The position numbers and the translations under genes are program-made. A stretch of DNA of 64,000 nt from Butyrivibrio sp. M55. Lineage in GTDB: Bacteria; Bacillota; Clostridia; Lachnospirales; Lachnospiraceae. The stretch spans positions 1 through 64,000 of the forward strand of contig NZ_FPCD01000013.1 in assembly GCF_900116865.1 (NCBI RefSeq), in the 5' to 3' direction. This document shows positions 36,131 through 45,005 of this stretch, in pieces (the stretch's first letter is position 1; every line of letters starts with the position of its first letter). Below the pieces are notes generated by a model. The model did not search any database. It was not told where the DNA came from and was given only the letters and a program-made list of their open reading frames with translations.

Positions 36131-36175
36131 CTTTTATAGAATCATCCATTACAATTCTCCATTTTCAATGGCGAA

Positions 36176-36349
36176 TCATCTCTTTCCGAGACAACCCTGA
36201 TTTTTCAGTTCTATGAGCAGATCAAAAACATCCCCTAACGGTAAGCCGGTAATGTGAGCTACTTTCTCGGGATCCGGATAAAATTCGTCTTCACAATCCT
36301 TTCTGATGCAGTCCAGAACTTCATTTCTTAAGTCTAATGTAGCTGTCAT
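36176..36349 (-). CDS. Small helix-turn-helix-like protein
   Basis: A 57-residue protein starting at ATG 36349. AAAGGAGG sits 10 bases upstream of that ATG; a further in-frame ATG at 36370 lies before the ribosome site and is not used. The sequence Y-P-D-P-E-K-V-A-H-I-T-G-L-P-L-G-D-V-F-D-L-L resembles a winged-helix core. It may be a tiny regulator. Family not recognised. Confidence 0.6.
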   Translation of the reverse strand: MTATLDLRNEVLDCIRKDCEDEFYPDPEKVAHITGLPLGDVFDLLIELKNQGCLGKR

Positions 36350-36465
36350 ACACGTGATTCCTCCTTTCATAAATAGTCAGATAATTTCATCGGTGTGTCT
36401 ATCTGTTACTAAATATTATATCGGAAAAACGTATAAAAAGTTAATTAATTTGTGTTAAAAAGTAT

Positions 36466-36513
36466 GAAAATTTAATAAAATGAGGGCAATTCCATTTTGT
36501 CGGAATTGCCCTC
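36466..36513 (-). terminator. Terminator of the chemoreceptor gene
   Basis: A 12-bp stem GAGGGCAATTCC / GGAATTGCCCTC with an 8-base loop; on the minus strand it is followed by ATTTTATTAAATTTT. Confidence 0.85.
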
Positions 36514-36525
36514 GTTTCAAGGTTT

Positions 36526-37992
36526 TTATCTTGTTGCGTTGATTTCGCGAAGCTTGTTTGCCTGATCTGAGATATCAACAAGAATTGCTTTAAATGCATT
36601 GAATTTCTCTGTTGCTTCATCGGATGCCTTTGCGCCTTCATGTGAAAGAGAAGCAACCTCCTGGCTTGTTGCCGAGAGAGTAGAGATACTGTCGTTGATC
36701 TCGTTTGTTGAATCGGCGATTGATTTCATTCCCTCTGCGATGTGAGAGAAGCGTGTGATCATTCCCGATACGTTGTTGTTAATGCTGTTGAAGCTTTCGC
36801 CTACTGACTCGATCATCGCGTTCTGCTTATCAACTGTTGTAACAGTGTCGTCTATACTGAACATTGCCTTCTGAACATCTTCGTTAAGCTCGTTGATGAT
36901 GTTTGTGATCTCGTTTGAAGCCTTGTTTGTTTCTGCTGCAAGTTCGCGGACATTGTTTGCGACTACTGCGAAACCTTTTCCGGCTTCACCTGCACGAGCA
37001 GCTTCGATGCTTGCGTTGAGAGCAAGGAGATTGGTCTGTGTTGAGATCGCCATGATCGAGCTAACGATGTTCTTAACTTCTTCGACCTTATCAATAACTG
37101 CCTGTGTTGCATCAACCGTTATCTGGCTAGCCTTTGATACGTCCTGTGACTTGAGCTTAAGTTCAGAGATGATGTTTATTCCTTCATCAATTACTGTCTG
37201 AGTGCTTTCTGAAGCTTCGGTCATTTCGATTCTGTCTTGCTCTGTTGTAGATGTTTTTTCCTGGATTGACTGAACCTTCTCGGCCTGTTTGATAATGGAC
37301 TGAGATGTGTTCTCCATGTTGGTTGCGATGTTCTGCATTCCCGACTGCTGTGATTCAAGGATCTTCTGAAGTGAATAAAGATCGTCCTGTGAAGCGTTGA
37401 ACAGCTCGGTAATCTTATTTGCGATGTCTGCCATGTTGTTTCCGGCATCAAGTGTCTTTTTCGCGGTCTGACTCATTAGAAGTCTCTTTTCATCGATGAA
37501 ATTCTTCTGAAGAGAAACTGTCATGATGCATGATACAAATGAGAGTATCAGTGTAGCTATCGCAGGAACCAGAATGTTATTCTGAAGCCCCGATGTGAGC
37601 AGGTTGGTGATGATCGATATTATAAAAGAAACTGAGATAATACCGACTCCGGTACCGCAGAGTGCTACGTTTGAGTAGAGTGTACTGCAGATGAGTATCG
37701 GAAGTCCGAATGCGAAATATGCAAGATCGTTTCCTGCAAGAACAAGAGTGAGATAGAATACGCTTACTCCGCACATTATCAAGACTGCACCTGTTTTTTC
37801 TTCGTAGAACTTGAAATTACCGATAAAGATGATGATCAAACTGACTACGGCACTTGCAAATATGACCGCCTTTCCTATGTCAAAACCTTTGGTGATTAGC
37901 GATAACAGAGTTAATACGATTCCTGTTACTACCGTGATGATACTTACGTAAAAACTGTTTGCGTTTGCGCGCTTATACTGCTGAGCGTCCAT
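36526..37992 (-). CDS. Methyl-accepting chemotaxis protein with a polytopic membrane region and no outer sensor
   Basis: A 488-residue chemoreceptor-like protein. Residues about 15-180 form six hydrophobic segments with very short loops, so there is no sizeable extracytoplasmic ligand domain. The rest is the cytoplasmic signalling coiled coil with the conserved hairpin tip [17 protein letters not shown] that contacts CheA and CheW. Such receptors may sense membrane or internal state. ATG 37992 is preceded by GGAGG. Single-gene unit on the minus strand. Confidence 0.9.
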   Translation of the reverse strand: MDAQQYKRANANSFYVSIITVVTGIVLTLLSLITKGFDIGKAVIFASAVVSLIIIFIGNFKFYEEKTGAVLIMCGVSVFYLTLVLAGNDLAYFAFGLPILICSTLYSNVALCGTGVGIISVSFIISIITNLLTSGLQNNILVPAIATLILSFVSCIMTVSLQKNFIDEKRLLMSQTAKKTLDAGNNMADIANKITELFNASQDDLYSLQKILESQQSGMQNIATNMENTSQSIIKQAEKVQSIQEKTSTTEQDRIEMTEASESTQTVIDEGINIISELKLKSQDVSKASQITVDATQAVIDKVEEVKNIVSSIMAISTQTNLLALNASIEAARAGEAGKGFAVVANNVRELAAETNKASNEITNIINELNEDVQKAMFSIDDTVTTVDKQNAMIESVGESFNSINNNVSGMITRFSHIAEGMKSIADSTNEINDSISTLSATSQEVASLSHEGAKASDEATEKFNAFKAILVDISDQANKLREINATR

Positions 37993-38165
37993 GATATGCC
38001 TCCGTAGAAATGGATATAAATTTTTAGAACAATGGAAAGATTCTATCACAAAAACGTTTGCATATCTAGAGTAAAACCTACAGTATATCTGGATAATCGG
38101 TTTTTTTGAACCGTGAAATATGCTATAATATGCAATTAGTAATAGTCAGTTGGAGGAATTTGCTT

Positions 38166-39086
38166 ATGCTATCTGTAATAATTCCCGCATACAATGAAGA
38201 GGAAATGATAAAAAAAACATCCGAAACAATATCAGGAATATTGGATGAGGAGAATATAGATTTTGAGCTTCTTTTTATTAACGACGGCTCAAGTGACAAC
38301 ACATGGAAAGCGATTAGTGATGAGTCTGCCCGCAATAAAAGAGTTAAGGGCGTTTGTTTTTCAAGGAACTTTGGAAAAGAATCCGCTGTCTTTGCAGGTA
38401 TTGCCGAGGCAAGCGGAGATTGCTGCGTGGTTCTTGACTGCGATCTTCAGCACCCGCCGGAAAAAATCGTTGATATGTACAGACTCTGGGAACAGGGTTA
38501 TGAGATAGTCGAAGGTGTTAAGACAAGCAGGGGAAGAGAGTCCGCTATGCATAAGTTTGCGGCAAAGAGCTTCTACAATATCATGAGTGAATCGGTAGGC
38601 TTTGATATGTCCAGAGCTTCTGACTACAAGCTTCTCGACAGAAAGGCCATGAACGTACTTCTTAACATGAATGAAAAGAATGCCTTTTTCAGAGCACTTT
38701 CATCATGGATCGGATTTAAGAGCACCGAAGTTGAATATAATGTCAGAGAAAGAGAAGCGGGCGAATCAAAGTGGAGCACCAAATCTCTTATAAAATACGC
38801 GATCACGAATATAACATCTTTTACATCGGCACCGCTTCATCTCATTACAATATCTGGATGGATTGTTGCCCTGTTGGGATTCGGATTCAGTGTTGAGGCT
38901 TTGTACAGACACTTTTTTATTGGTAATGACCAGCCTGGATTTACAACACTCATAGTCCTTGTTTGCTTTACATCGGCCATGATCATGATAGGACTTGGAA
39001 TCATAGGTATATACATTTCCAAGATTTACGATGAGGTTAAGGGAAGGCCTCGTTACATAATCGATAAAACTACATACGAAAAATAA
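38166..39086 (+). CDS. GT2 glycosyltransferase with two C-terminal membrane helices (DPM1/GtrB-like)
   Basis: A 306-residue membrane enzyme: GT-A domain with V-I-I-P-A-Y-N-E-E (4-12), F-I-N-D-G-S-S-D and D-C-D-L-Q-H-P (the D-x-D metal site), then R-x-A-G-E-S-K-W and two C-terminal hydrophobic helices (about 227-250 and 263-290). It resembles dolichyl/undecaprenyl-phosphate sugar transferases such as GtrB and ArnC that load a sugar on the lipid carrier. The acceptor genes are not nearby. GGAGG precedes ATG 38166. Confidence 0.9.
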   Translation: MLSVIIPAYNEEEMIKKTSETISGILDEENIDFELLFINDGSSDNTWKAISDESARNKRVKGVCFSRNFGKESAVFAGIAEASGDCCVVLDCDLQHPPEKIVDMYRLWEQGYEIVEGVKTSRGRESAMHKFAAKSFYNIMSESVGFDMSRASDYKLLDRKAMNVLLNMNEKNAFFRALSSWIGFKSTEVEYNVREREAGESKWSTKSLIKYAITNITSFTSAPLHLITISGWIVALLGFGFSVEALYRHFFIGNDQPGFTTLIVLVCFTSAMIMIGLGIIGIYISKIYDEVKGRPRYIIDKTTYEK

Positions 39087-39113
39087 ACGAAATTTTGAAA
39101 AAAACTTGGTAAA

Positions 39114-39160
39114 AATCCGCTATTTAGGGTAAAATGTAATTGAGCGGATTATGTCTTTTT
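39114..39160 (+). terminator. Possible terminator after the glycosyltransferase
   Basis: AATCCGCT / AGCGGATT 8-bp stem with a 21-base loop, followed by ATGTCTTTTT. The loop is long, so this is a weaker case; it ends 23 bases before the next ATG. Confidence 0.4.
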
Positions 39161-39182
39161 TGGAGGAGAAAGGAGACAGGCA

Positions 39183-40412
39183 ATGTTAGCTACTTTAATT
39201 CCACTGTTCGACGATAAAATGTCTGTTTGTGCATATTCTGTGTTTGCGCGTAAAGATAACCACTTTTTGAATCCTGAAATGGAGGGTGGCGCGCGATATG
39301 ACGGTGCAGGAACGGTCCATGAACTGGAAGTTGTAAGTAGTATGGGGATGTCTATGTTATCCGGGGGAAAAGAAGTATTTGTTCCGGTCAATCAGTTTTC
39401 TGTGTTCGCAGAAATATCGCTTCAGTGCACAGTTCCCGCAAATAAAGTTGTTCTCCTTATGGATAACAGTATCACACCCGAGCCCCATTACGTTAAGAGG
39501 GTGAAGGAACTCAAAATGCAAGGATACAAACTTGCTATCAGAAAACTTCCTATTTCCGGTTTTGAACCCTACAAAGAAATCCTTAATCAGTGCGATTACA
39601 TTTTGCTTAATCATGCAAAGATCGATATAGAGAAAGCCAAGATCTATTTTGGCAAAGTTTATCCGAAGATCAAACTGTGCGCGGTAAACGTCGATACTCA
39701 GGAGCAGTACGACATGCTTATCTCGCACGGAGGATATGACCTTTATGAGGGCGGATTCTTTAGAATGCCCGTGCGTGAGTCTGAGACAGAGGTCAATCCT
39801 CTCAAAGTAAATTACATAGAACTTCTTAATGTCGTTAATGCTCCGGACTTTGACCTTACTGACGCTGCGGATGTTATCGGCAAAGACCCTGCGCTTACAA
39901 TCTCACTTCTTGAGATAGTAAACCGAATGGCACTTAATTCCGAGATCACATCCATCAGACACGCAACAGCCATGCTTGGTCAGAAAGAGTTAAAGAGATG
40001 GATAAATACCGCTGTGACAAAAGAGCTTTGTGCAGACAGGCCGACTGAGATAACAAGGCTTGTAATGATAAGAGCTAAGTTTGCGGAGAATCTTGCAGAG
40101 AGTTTTGAACTGGCCCTTATGGGACAGGAGCTCTTTATCATGGGATTGTTCTCTGCTATAGATATAATGCTTGGTAAGACAATGAAGGAAGCTCTTGATA
40201 TGGTACTTGTTCCTAAGGATGTCAAGCTCGCGCTTCTTGATAATGAAGGAGATTTCGCACCTGTTCTCAATTTCATAAGGAGATATGAAGATGCGGACTG
40301 GACTGAGATTTCAAGACTGATGGTCCTTGGAAATATGGATATGACAAAGGTTTACGAAGCCTATCTGTCAGCGCTCAGATGGTATAGAGATCTTTTTCCT
40401 GTAAGACAGTAA
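39183..40412 (+). CDS. EAL-like/HDOD signal-transduction protein (YuxH-like)
   Basis: A 409-residue cytoplasmic protein. Residues about 1-200 are a degenerate EAL fold: the catalytic E-A/V-L motif is absent, L-A-I-R-K-L stands where active EALs have L-A-L-D-D-F, and G-G-Y-D-L-Y-E-G-G-F-F replaces the C-terminal Q-G-Y-Y-F. Residues about 200-400 are an HDOD domain (D-A-A-D-V-I-G-K-D-P-A-L-T-I-S-L-L-E, A-T-A-M-L-G-Q-K-E-L-K-R-W). These proteins are thought to be signal-output adaptors without phosphodiesterase activity. It precedes the degenerate receptor cluster by 33 bases, so a shared pathway is likely. Confidence 0.8.
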   Translation: MLATLIPLFDDKMSVCAYSVFARKDNHFLNPEMEGGARYDGAGTVHELEVVSSMGMSMLSGGKEVFVPVNQFSVFAEISLQCTVPANKVVLLMDNSITPEPHYVKRVKELKMQGYKLAIRKLPISGFEPYKEILNQCDYILLNHAKIDIEKAKIYFGKVYPKIKLCAVNVDTQEQYDMLISHGGYDLYEGGFFRMPVRESETEVNPLKVNYIELLNVVNAPDFDLTDAADVIGKDPALTISLLEIVNRMALNSEITSIRHATAMLGQKELKRWINTAVTKELCADRPTEITRLVMIRAKFAENLAESFELALMGQELFIMGLFSAIDIMLGKTMKEALDMVLVPKDVKLALLDNEGDFAPVLNFIRRYEDADWTEISRLMVLGNMDMTKVYEAYLSALRWYRDLFPVRQ

Positions 40413-40445
40413 CCGGATGATAGCTTTGTGCAACGGGGTGACTTT

Positions 40446-43400
40446 ATGGTCGGTACTGAAGTGATAGGCAGTAGTGCCTTCAATTTATCCGCCCTAGTGA
40501 TCAGCGTTACGTGCATTGTTTATAAACTGATCATCAGAGGTAAGGTAAAGCTTAAGAATTGGCTTTTCATTGCCTTCATAATGATAATCGCCATTGATTC
40601 CTTTTCGGGGATCGTGGAGCAGTTTTTAAGATACAGTAGGCTTACGTTTGAAACTAAGCTTATAATTGGTCATGCAAATCTTTTTGTGTATTTTCTTACA
40701 CATTTTGCAATGGCGCCTATTTTTGTGTATTACATAGTGATGGAGTGCGGAGTTCAGCACAAGTTTACGGGGAAGGTACGCCTTTATTTAGGCATACCTT
40801 TTATTTTTATGGAGCTGCTTGTTCTGATAAATCCGCTCTTTGATATCGTCTACGAGATAGATGACAGCATGAGCTACATAAGAAGAGGCGGCGTATACGT
40901 TGCCTATGTAATAATAGGTTTCTACACTGTTTTTTCTATAATCGTTCTTTATCTCTACTGGGGCGTCCTTAATAAACTCAAGAAAATAGCTATCATATAC
41001 TTCTATATACTTGCGCTTGTGGGAATAGCGGTTCAGATGATCTGGCCCAATGTCACATGCGAGCTTATGTGCGAAGCAATCGGCGCAATGGGCATTATGA
41101 TAATGCTTGAAGGTGATGATGACAGAAAAGATTTTTCGACGAAAGCACTTAACCGAAATGCCTTTATTACAGATATTGGCAATTATTTCAGATATGACAG
41201 ACGGTTTAACGCCATATGCGTGAAAATCTTAAACGGCGATATTCTGAGGAAGATTTCGAGTCATGAGAATTATGAAAAGATACTTTCGCATGTTGCCGGT
41301 TATCTTGGCGATGTGAATAAGAAATTCGAAGTATACCGTGTCGGAATCGAGAGCTTCTTCCTTGTGTGCCCCGATATCACGGATGCTTATGCAAGGGGAA
41401 TTGCGGACGAAGTGTTCTTTAAACTCGGAAAGAGCATAATGCTTGACGGAAGCAGCGTGCAGTTAAAGACACTGGTCATTCAGGCATCTTCGCCTGATAA
41501 GTTTGAAACTCTCGATAACCTGCTTCTTTTGTCGGATACGGATATTGAGGTCGATAAGGGAAGACCCATTTACTGCGATGAGCTTGGCTTTGTCATAAGA
41601 AGAGCGGACGTTGAAAAGGCGGTAAGAAGAGGAATAGAGAGCTCGAGCTTCAGAGTTTTTTACGAGCCTATTTATACGAAGGAAGATCTGTCTATCTGTG
41701 CGGCTGAGGCTGTCCTTAAGTTCAACGACAAGGAGCTTGGTGAAATATCCAAGGAAGAATTCATTCCCATCGCGAATCAGACGGGAACCATAGAAAAGCT
41801 CGGCCTTTTCATGATTGAAGAAGTCCTGTATTTCATCGGCGGCGGAATCGTAGAGGAGATGGGGCTTGAGTTCATATGCATCAAACTTACGTCGGCGCTG
41901 ATAATCAAGACAGATTTTATTGCTCAGGTAAAAGAGCTCTTTTCCAGATACGGGGTAAAACCTGAGAACATAGTGTTTGGCATAACGGAGAATGCTGCGG
42001 TCACGGACAAAAATCTGATCTATCAGGTAATCTCAGACCTTGGCGATATGGGAATCAGGTTCTATATGGATGAGTACGGAACCAGTTTCTTTGGCATGCA
42101 GTCGTCGACTTCGTATCTCTTCGAGGGTATAAAGGTTAATGCGGGACTTCTGGTTGAGTCGGATTCATCGGCGCAGAGAAAACTCATACTCGAAAACCGT
42201 CTTTCTACAATGAATCAGACGGGTAAAAAAATTGTCATGGGCGCAGTTAATTCAAAGGAGCTCGCAGAGCGCATCCAGAATGTAAAAGCAGATTACGTGC
42301 AGGGTAAATATTACTCGAGAGCGGTAAGTAAAAATGACTTCATCGCTATCCTTAAAGCAACGGAAACTGCAAGAATGGAGGAGAGAAGAGCAAAGGCGGC
42401 CAACGAGGCAAAGAGTAACTTCCTTGCCAATATGTCGCATGAGATTAGAACTCCCATCAATGCTGTTCTTGGAATGAATGAGGTTATATTAAGAGAGTGT
42501 ACGGATGAGAAGATCCTTGAATATTCGAGAAATATCGAGAGCGCAGGAAAGACTCTTTTGTCACTTATAAATGATATCCTTGATTTCTCCAAAATCGAAG
42601 CGGGCAATATGGAGATCAGCGAGAGAAACTACGAGCTGAGCTCCGTGCTCAACGATGCTTATAACATGATATATTTCAAGGCTATGCAGAAAGCGCTCAG
42701 CTTGATATTTGAGGTTAATGAGGACCTTCCCGACAGCCTTTGCGGCGATGAGATGAGACTTAGGCAGATCATAGTAAATGTCCTTAACAACGCCGTCAAA
42801 TATACTGCTGAAGGAAGCGTTACTTTGAAAATCAGGGGCGAAGAGGTCTCGGATGATAAAGTAAATCTTTTCATAGATATCATCGATACGGGAATCGGAA
42901 TCAAACAGGAAGATATCCAGGATCTTTTTGCCAAGTTTAAGAGGCTTGATATTGATAAGAACAGAACTATCGAAGGAAGCGGACTGGGCCTTGCAATCAC
43001 AAGTAATCTCCTTAAGCTGATGAACGGTTCTATCGAAGTTGAGAGTGAATACGGCAAAGGATCTGTATTTAAGATCGTTCTTCCGCAGAAGAAAGTGGGA
43101 GATGTGAAGATCGGAAACTTCAAGAACAAGATCGCGGAGCTTAACAAGATTCACAAGAAATACAGAGTTAAGTTCACGGCGAAAGATGCCAATATTCTTG
43201 TTGTTGACGATACGCCAGTAAACCACGTGGTCATGAAAGAGCTTCTTAAGAATACGCTCGTTAATATAGACACTGCAAGGAGCGGCGCGGAGTGTCTTAA
43301 GATGCAGAAACTGAAAGAATACGACATTATTTTCCTCGACTACAGAATGCCCGGTATGGACGGAGTTGAAACGCTTCATTTCATAAGAGAAGACGAAGAG

Positions 43401-44228
43401 AGCAAGAACAGCTTCACACCTATAGTCGTACTTACGGCCAATGCGATATCTGGGGCAAAAGAAACTTTTATAAGCGAAGGATTTACGGATTATCTGAGTA
43501 AGCCTGTTGAGAGCGATAAGCTGGAAGAAGCGCTCATTAAATATCTTCCGGAGGAAAAGATAGAATATAATCCTGAAGAACCGGAGAAGACTGAGGAGGC
43601 GGAAGAACTTTCGGAAAACAATGAGTTTAAGGATTATGTTTCGGGGCTTACGCAGATAAAGTCAGATGTGGGGCTTAAGAACAGCGGAAGCGAAGAGAGC
43701 TATTTTAATATCCTGAAAGTGTACTACGAGTCTATTGAATTTACAAAAGCAAATATCGAGAAGGCGTACGAAGATAAGAACTGGAAGGATTACACGAGCT
43801 TTGTACATTCGCTTAAGAGTACGAGCAGAGCAATCGGAGCGACTATACTATCTGATATTGCGGAAAAGCTTGAAAATGCCGGAAATATCGGCGATACGAT
43901 GTATATCAAGGAACATCATTCGGAGCTTCTTAACAGGTACCTTCTTGCGGAGTATGAAATAGCGGGAGTGCCGGGAATCGCAGGTGATGAAGTAAAGGAA
44001 GAGACAGGCGAAAAGATTGATATTACAGAATCTGAAATGAAAGATGCTTACGGAAGCATGGTTGAAGCCTGCAAGGGACTTAACTATGACACGATGGAGC
44101 TGATACTTGATTCACTTAAGGACTACAATCTTTCCGAAAAAGACATGGGAAATATCGGAAAGATAAAGGACTATCTTACAAAGCTTGATTGGGAAAGTAT
44201 AGAGAAAATTGCACAGAATGAGTTGTAG
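40446..44228 (+). CDS. Hybrid histidine kinase: membrane receptor, degenerate GGDEF and EAL, HisKA, ATPase, receiver, Hpt
   Basis: A 1260-residue protein. About 1-225: seven hydrophobic segments. About 230-390: GGDEF-like, with G-I-E-S-F (300-304) in place of the active motif. About 395-640: EAL-like, with E-A-V at 421-423 and F-Y-M-D-E-Y-G-T-S replacing the D-D-F-G region; catalysis is unlikely. Then HisKA with S-H-E-I-R-T-P (His665), ATPase with E-G-S-G-L-G-L-A-I-T, receiver with Asp965 in F-L-D-Y-R-M-P-G, and Hpt with V-H-S-L-K-S-T (His1121). All phosphorelay residues are present. The degenerate domains may bind c-di-GMP or GTP as input. The last output regulator is not encoded in the same protein. 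Confidence 0.85.
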   Translation: MVGTEVIGSSAFNLSALVISVTCIVYKLIIRGKVKLKNWLFIAFIMIIAIDSFSGIVEQFLRYSRLTFETKLIIGHANLFVYFLTHFAMAPIFVYYIVMECGVQHKFTGKVRLYLGIPFIFMELLVLINPLFDIVYEIDDSMSYIRRGGVYVAYVIIGFYTVFSIIVLYLYWGVLNKLKKIAIIYFYILALVGIAVQMIWPNVTCELMCEAIGAMGIMIMLEGDDDRKDFSTKALNRNAFITDIGNYFRYDRRFNAICVKILNGDILRKISSHENYEKILSHVAGYLGDVNKKFEVYRVGIESFFLVCPDITDAYARGIADEVFFKLGKSIMLDGSSVQLKTLVIQASSPDKFETLDNLLLLSDTDIEVDKGRPIYCDELGFVIRRADVEKAVRRGIESSSFRVFYEPIYTKEDLSICAAEAVLKFNDKELGEISKEEFIPIANQTGTIEKLGLFMIEEVLYFIGGGIVEEMGLEFICIKLTSALIIKTDFIAQVKELFSRYGVKPENIVFGITENAAVTDKNLIYQVISDLGDMGIRFYMDEYGTSFFGMQSSTSYLFEGIKVNAGLLVESDSSAQRKLILENRLSTMNQTGKKIVMGAVNSKELAERIQNVKADYVQGKYYSRAVSKNDFIAILKATETARMEERRAKAANEAKSNFLANMSHEIRTPINAVLGMNEVILRECTDEKILEYSRNIESAGKTLLSLINDILDFSKIEAGNMEISERNYELSSVLNDAYNMIYFKAMQKALSLIFEVNEDLPDSLCGDEMRLRQIIVNVLNNAVKYTAEGSVTLKIRGEEVSDDKVNLFIDIIDTGIGIKQEDIQDLFAKFKRLDIDKNRTIEGSGLGLAITSNLLKLMNGSIEVESEYGKGSVFKIVLPQKKVGDVKIGNFKNKIAELNKIHKKYRVKFTAKDANILVVDDTPVNHVVMKELLKNTLVNIDTARSGAECLKMQKLKEYDIIFLDYRMPGMDGVETLHFIREDEESKNSFTPIVVLTANAISGAKETFISEGFTDYLSKPVESDKLEEALIKYLPEEKIEYNPEEPEKTEEAEELSENNEFKDYVSGLTQIKSDVGLKNSGSEESYFNILKVYYESIEFTKANIEKAYEDKNWKDYTSFVHSLKSTSRAIGATILSDIAEKLENAGNIGDTMYIKEHHSELLNRYLLAEYEIAGVPGIAGDEVKEETGEKIDITESEMKDAYGSMVEACKGLNYDTMELILDSLKDYNLSEKDMGNIGKIKDYLTKLDWESIEKIAQNEL

Positions 44229-44242
44229 ACGGGAGCAAAGGA

Positions 44243-45001
44243 ATGTTTGATAAAAAAATTCTTTTAGTCAGAAATGATAAGACGTTCATGGTGAATGCAA
44301 TTAAAAAGAGCTTGTCCGATAATCATTTTGCTGTGGCTGAGTCATCATATTCAATATCTGATATCAGTGCCAACAAGGACGATGCGAGTCTTGCGATTCT
44401 TTATACGGATTCTGATTTTGTGGAGCATCAGGATGCAATCATATACTTCAAGGATCTGTGCATTGAAGAGAATATGATCGTCATAATAATTGGCGATAAC
44501 GATGCGTTCAAGTTCATCCACAGATTTATACCAAAAGAGGACATCGCGTGCGAGCTTACGAGGCCTCTTGATATGGATGAGCTGCTCGGTAAGATATTTA
44601 TCGTTACCGATGATGAGTACATTCAGATGAAGAGGAAATGCATCCTTATTGTAGATGATGATTTCACTTATCTTCAGATGCTGAGAGAGTGGCTTAAGGA
44701 TGATTTCAGAGTCGGAGTCGCAAACTCAGGCGCACAGGCGGTTGCGTGGCTTGCAAACAACAAGGCCGACCTTATACTTCTTGATTATGATATGCCTGTA
44801 ATAGACGGACCGAAAGTAATGGAGATGCTTAAGAAAGAGTCTTTTTCAAGCGGAATACCCATTATGTTTCTTACGGGAAAAAATGACAAAAAGAGCGTTA
44901 CCGAAGTACTTGCTCTTAAACCTGCCGATTATCTTTTGAAGACTATAGACAAAGAAAAACTGTTGGAAACACTTAGGAACTTTTTTGATTCAAAGGAATA
45001 A
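44243..45001 (+). CDS. Tandem-receiver response regulator, first receiver degenerate
   Basis: A 252-residue protein of two receiver domains and no output domain. The first (about 1-125) lacks the phospho-acceptor: Y-T-D-S-D replaces the usual L-D-x-x-M-P. The second (about 131-250) is complete: I-V-D-D-D, Asp181 in L-L-D-Y-D-M-P, Thr in F-L-T-G-K and Lys in L-L-K. It sits 14 bases after the hybrid kinase and 4 bases before its paralogue, and would be a natural phosphate partner of the kinase Hpt. Confidence 0.85.
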   Translation: MFDKKILLVRNDKTFMVNAIKKSLSDNHFAVAESSYSISDISANKDDASLAILYTDSDFVEHQDAIIYFKDLCIEENMIVIIIGDNDAFKFIHRFIPKEDIACELTRPLDMDELLGKIFIVTDDEYIQMKRKCILIVDDDFTYLQMLREWLKDDFRVGVANSGAQAVAWLANNKADLILLDYDMPVIDGPKVMEMLKKESFSSGIPIMFLTGKNDKKSVTEVLALKPADYLLKTIDKEKLLETLRNFFDSKE

Positions 45002-45005
45002 CACT

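Noticed and set aside
42561..43379. Minus-strand open frame opposite the hybrid kinase
   Set aside because: Antisense shadow across the ATPase and receiver domains; no ribosome site or family.
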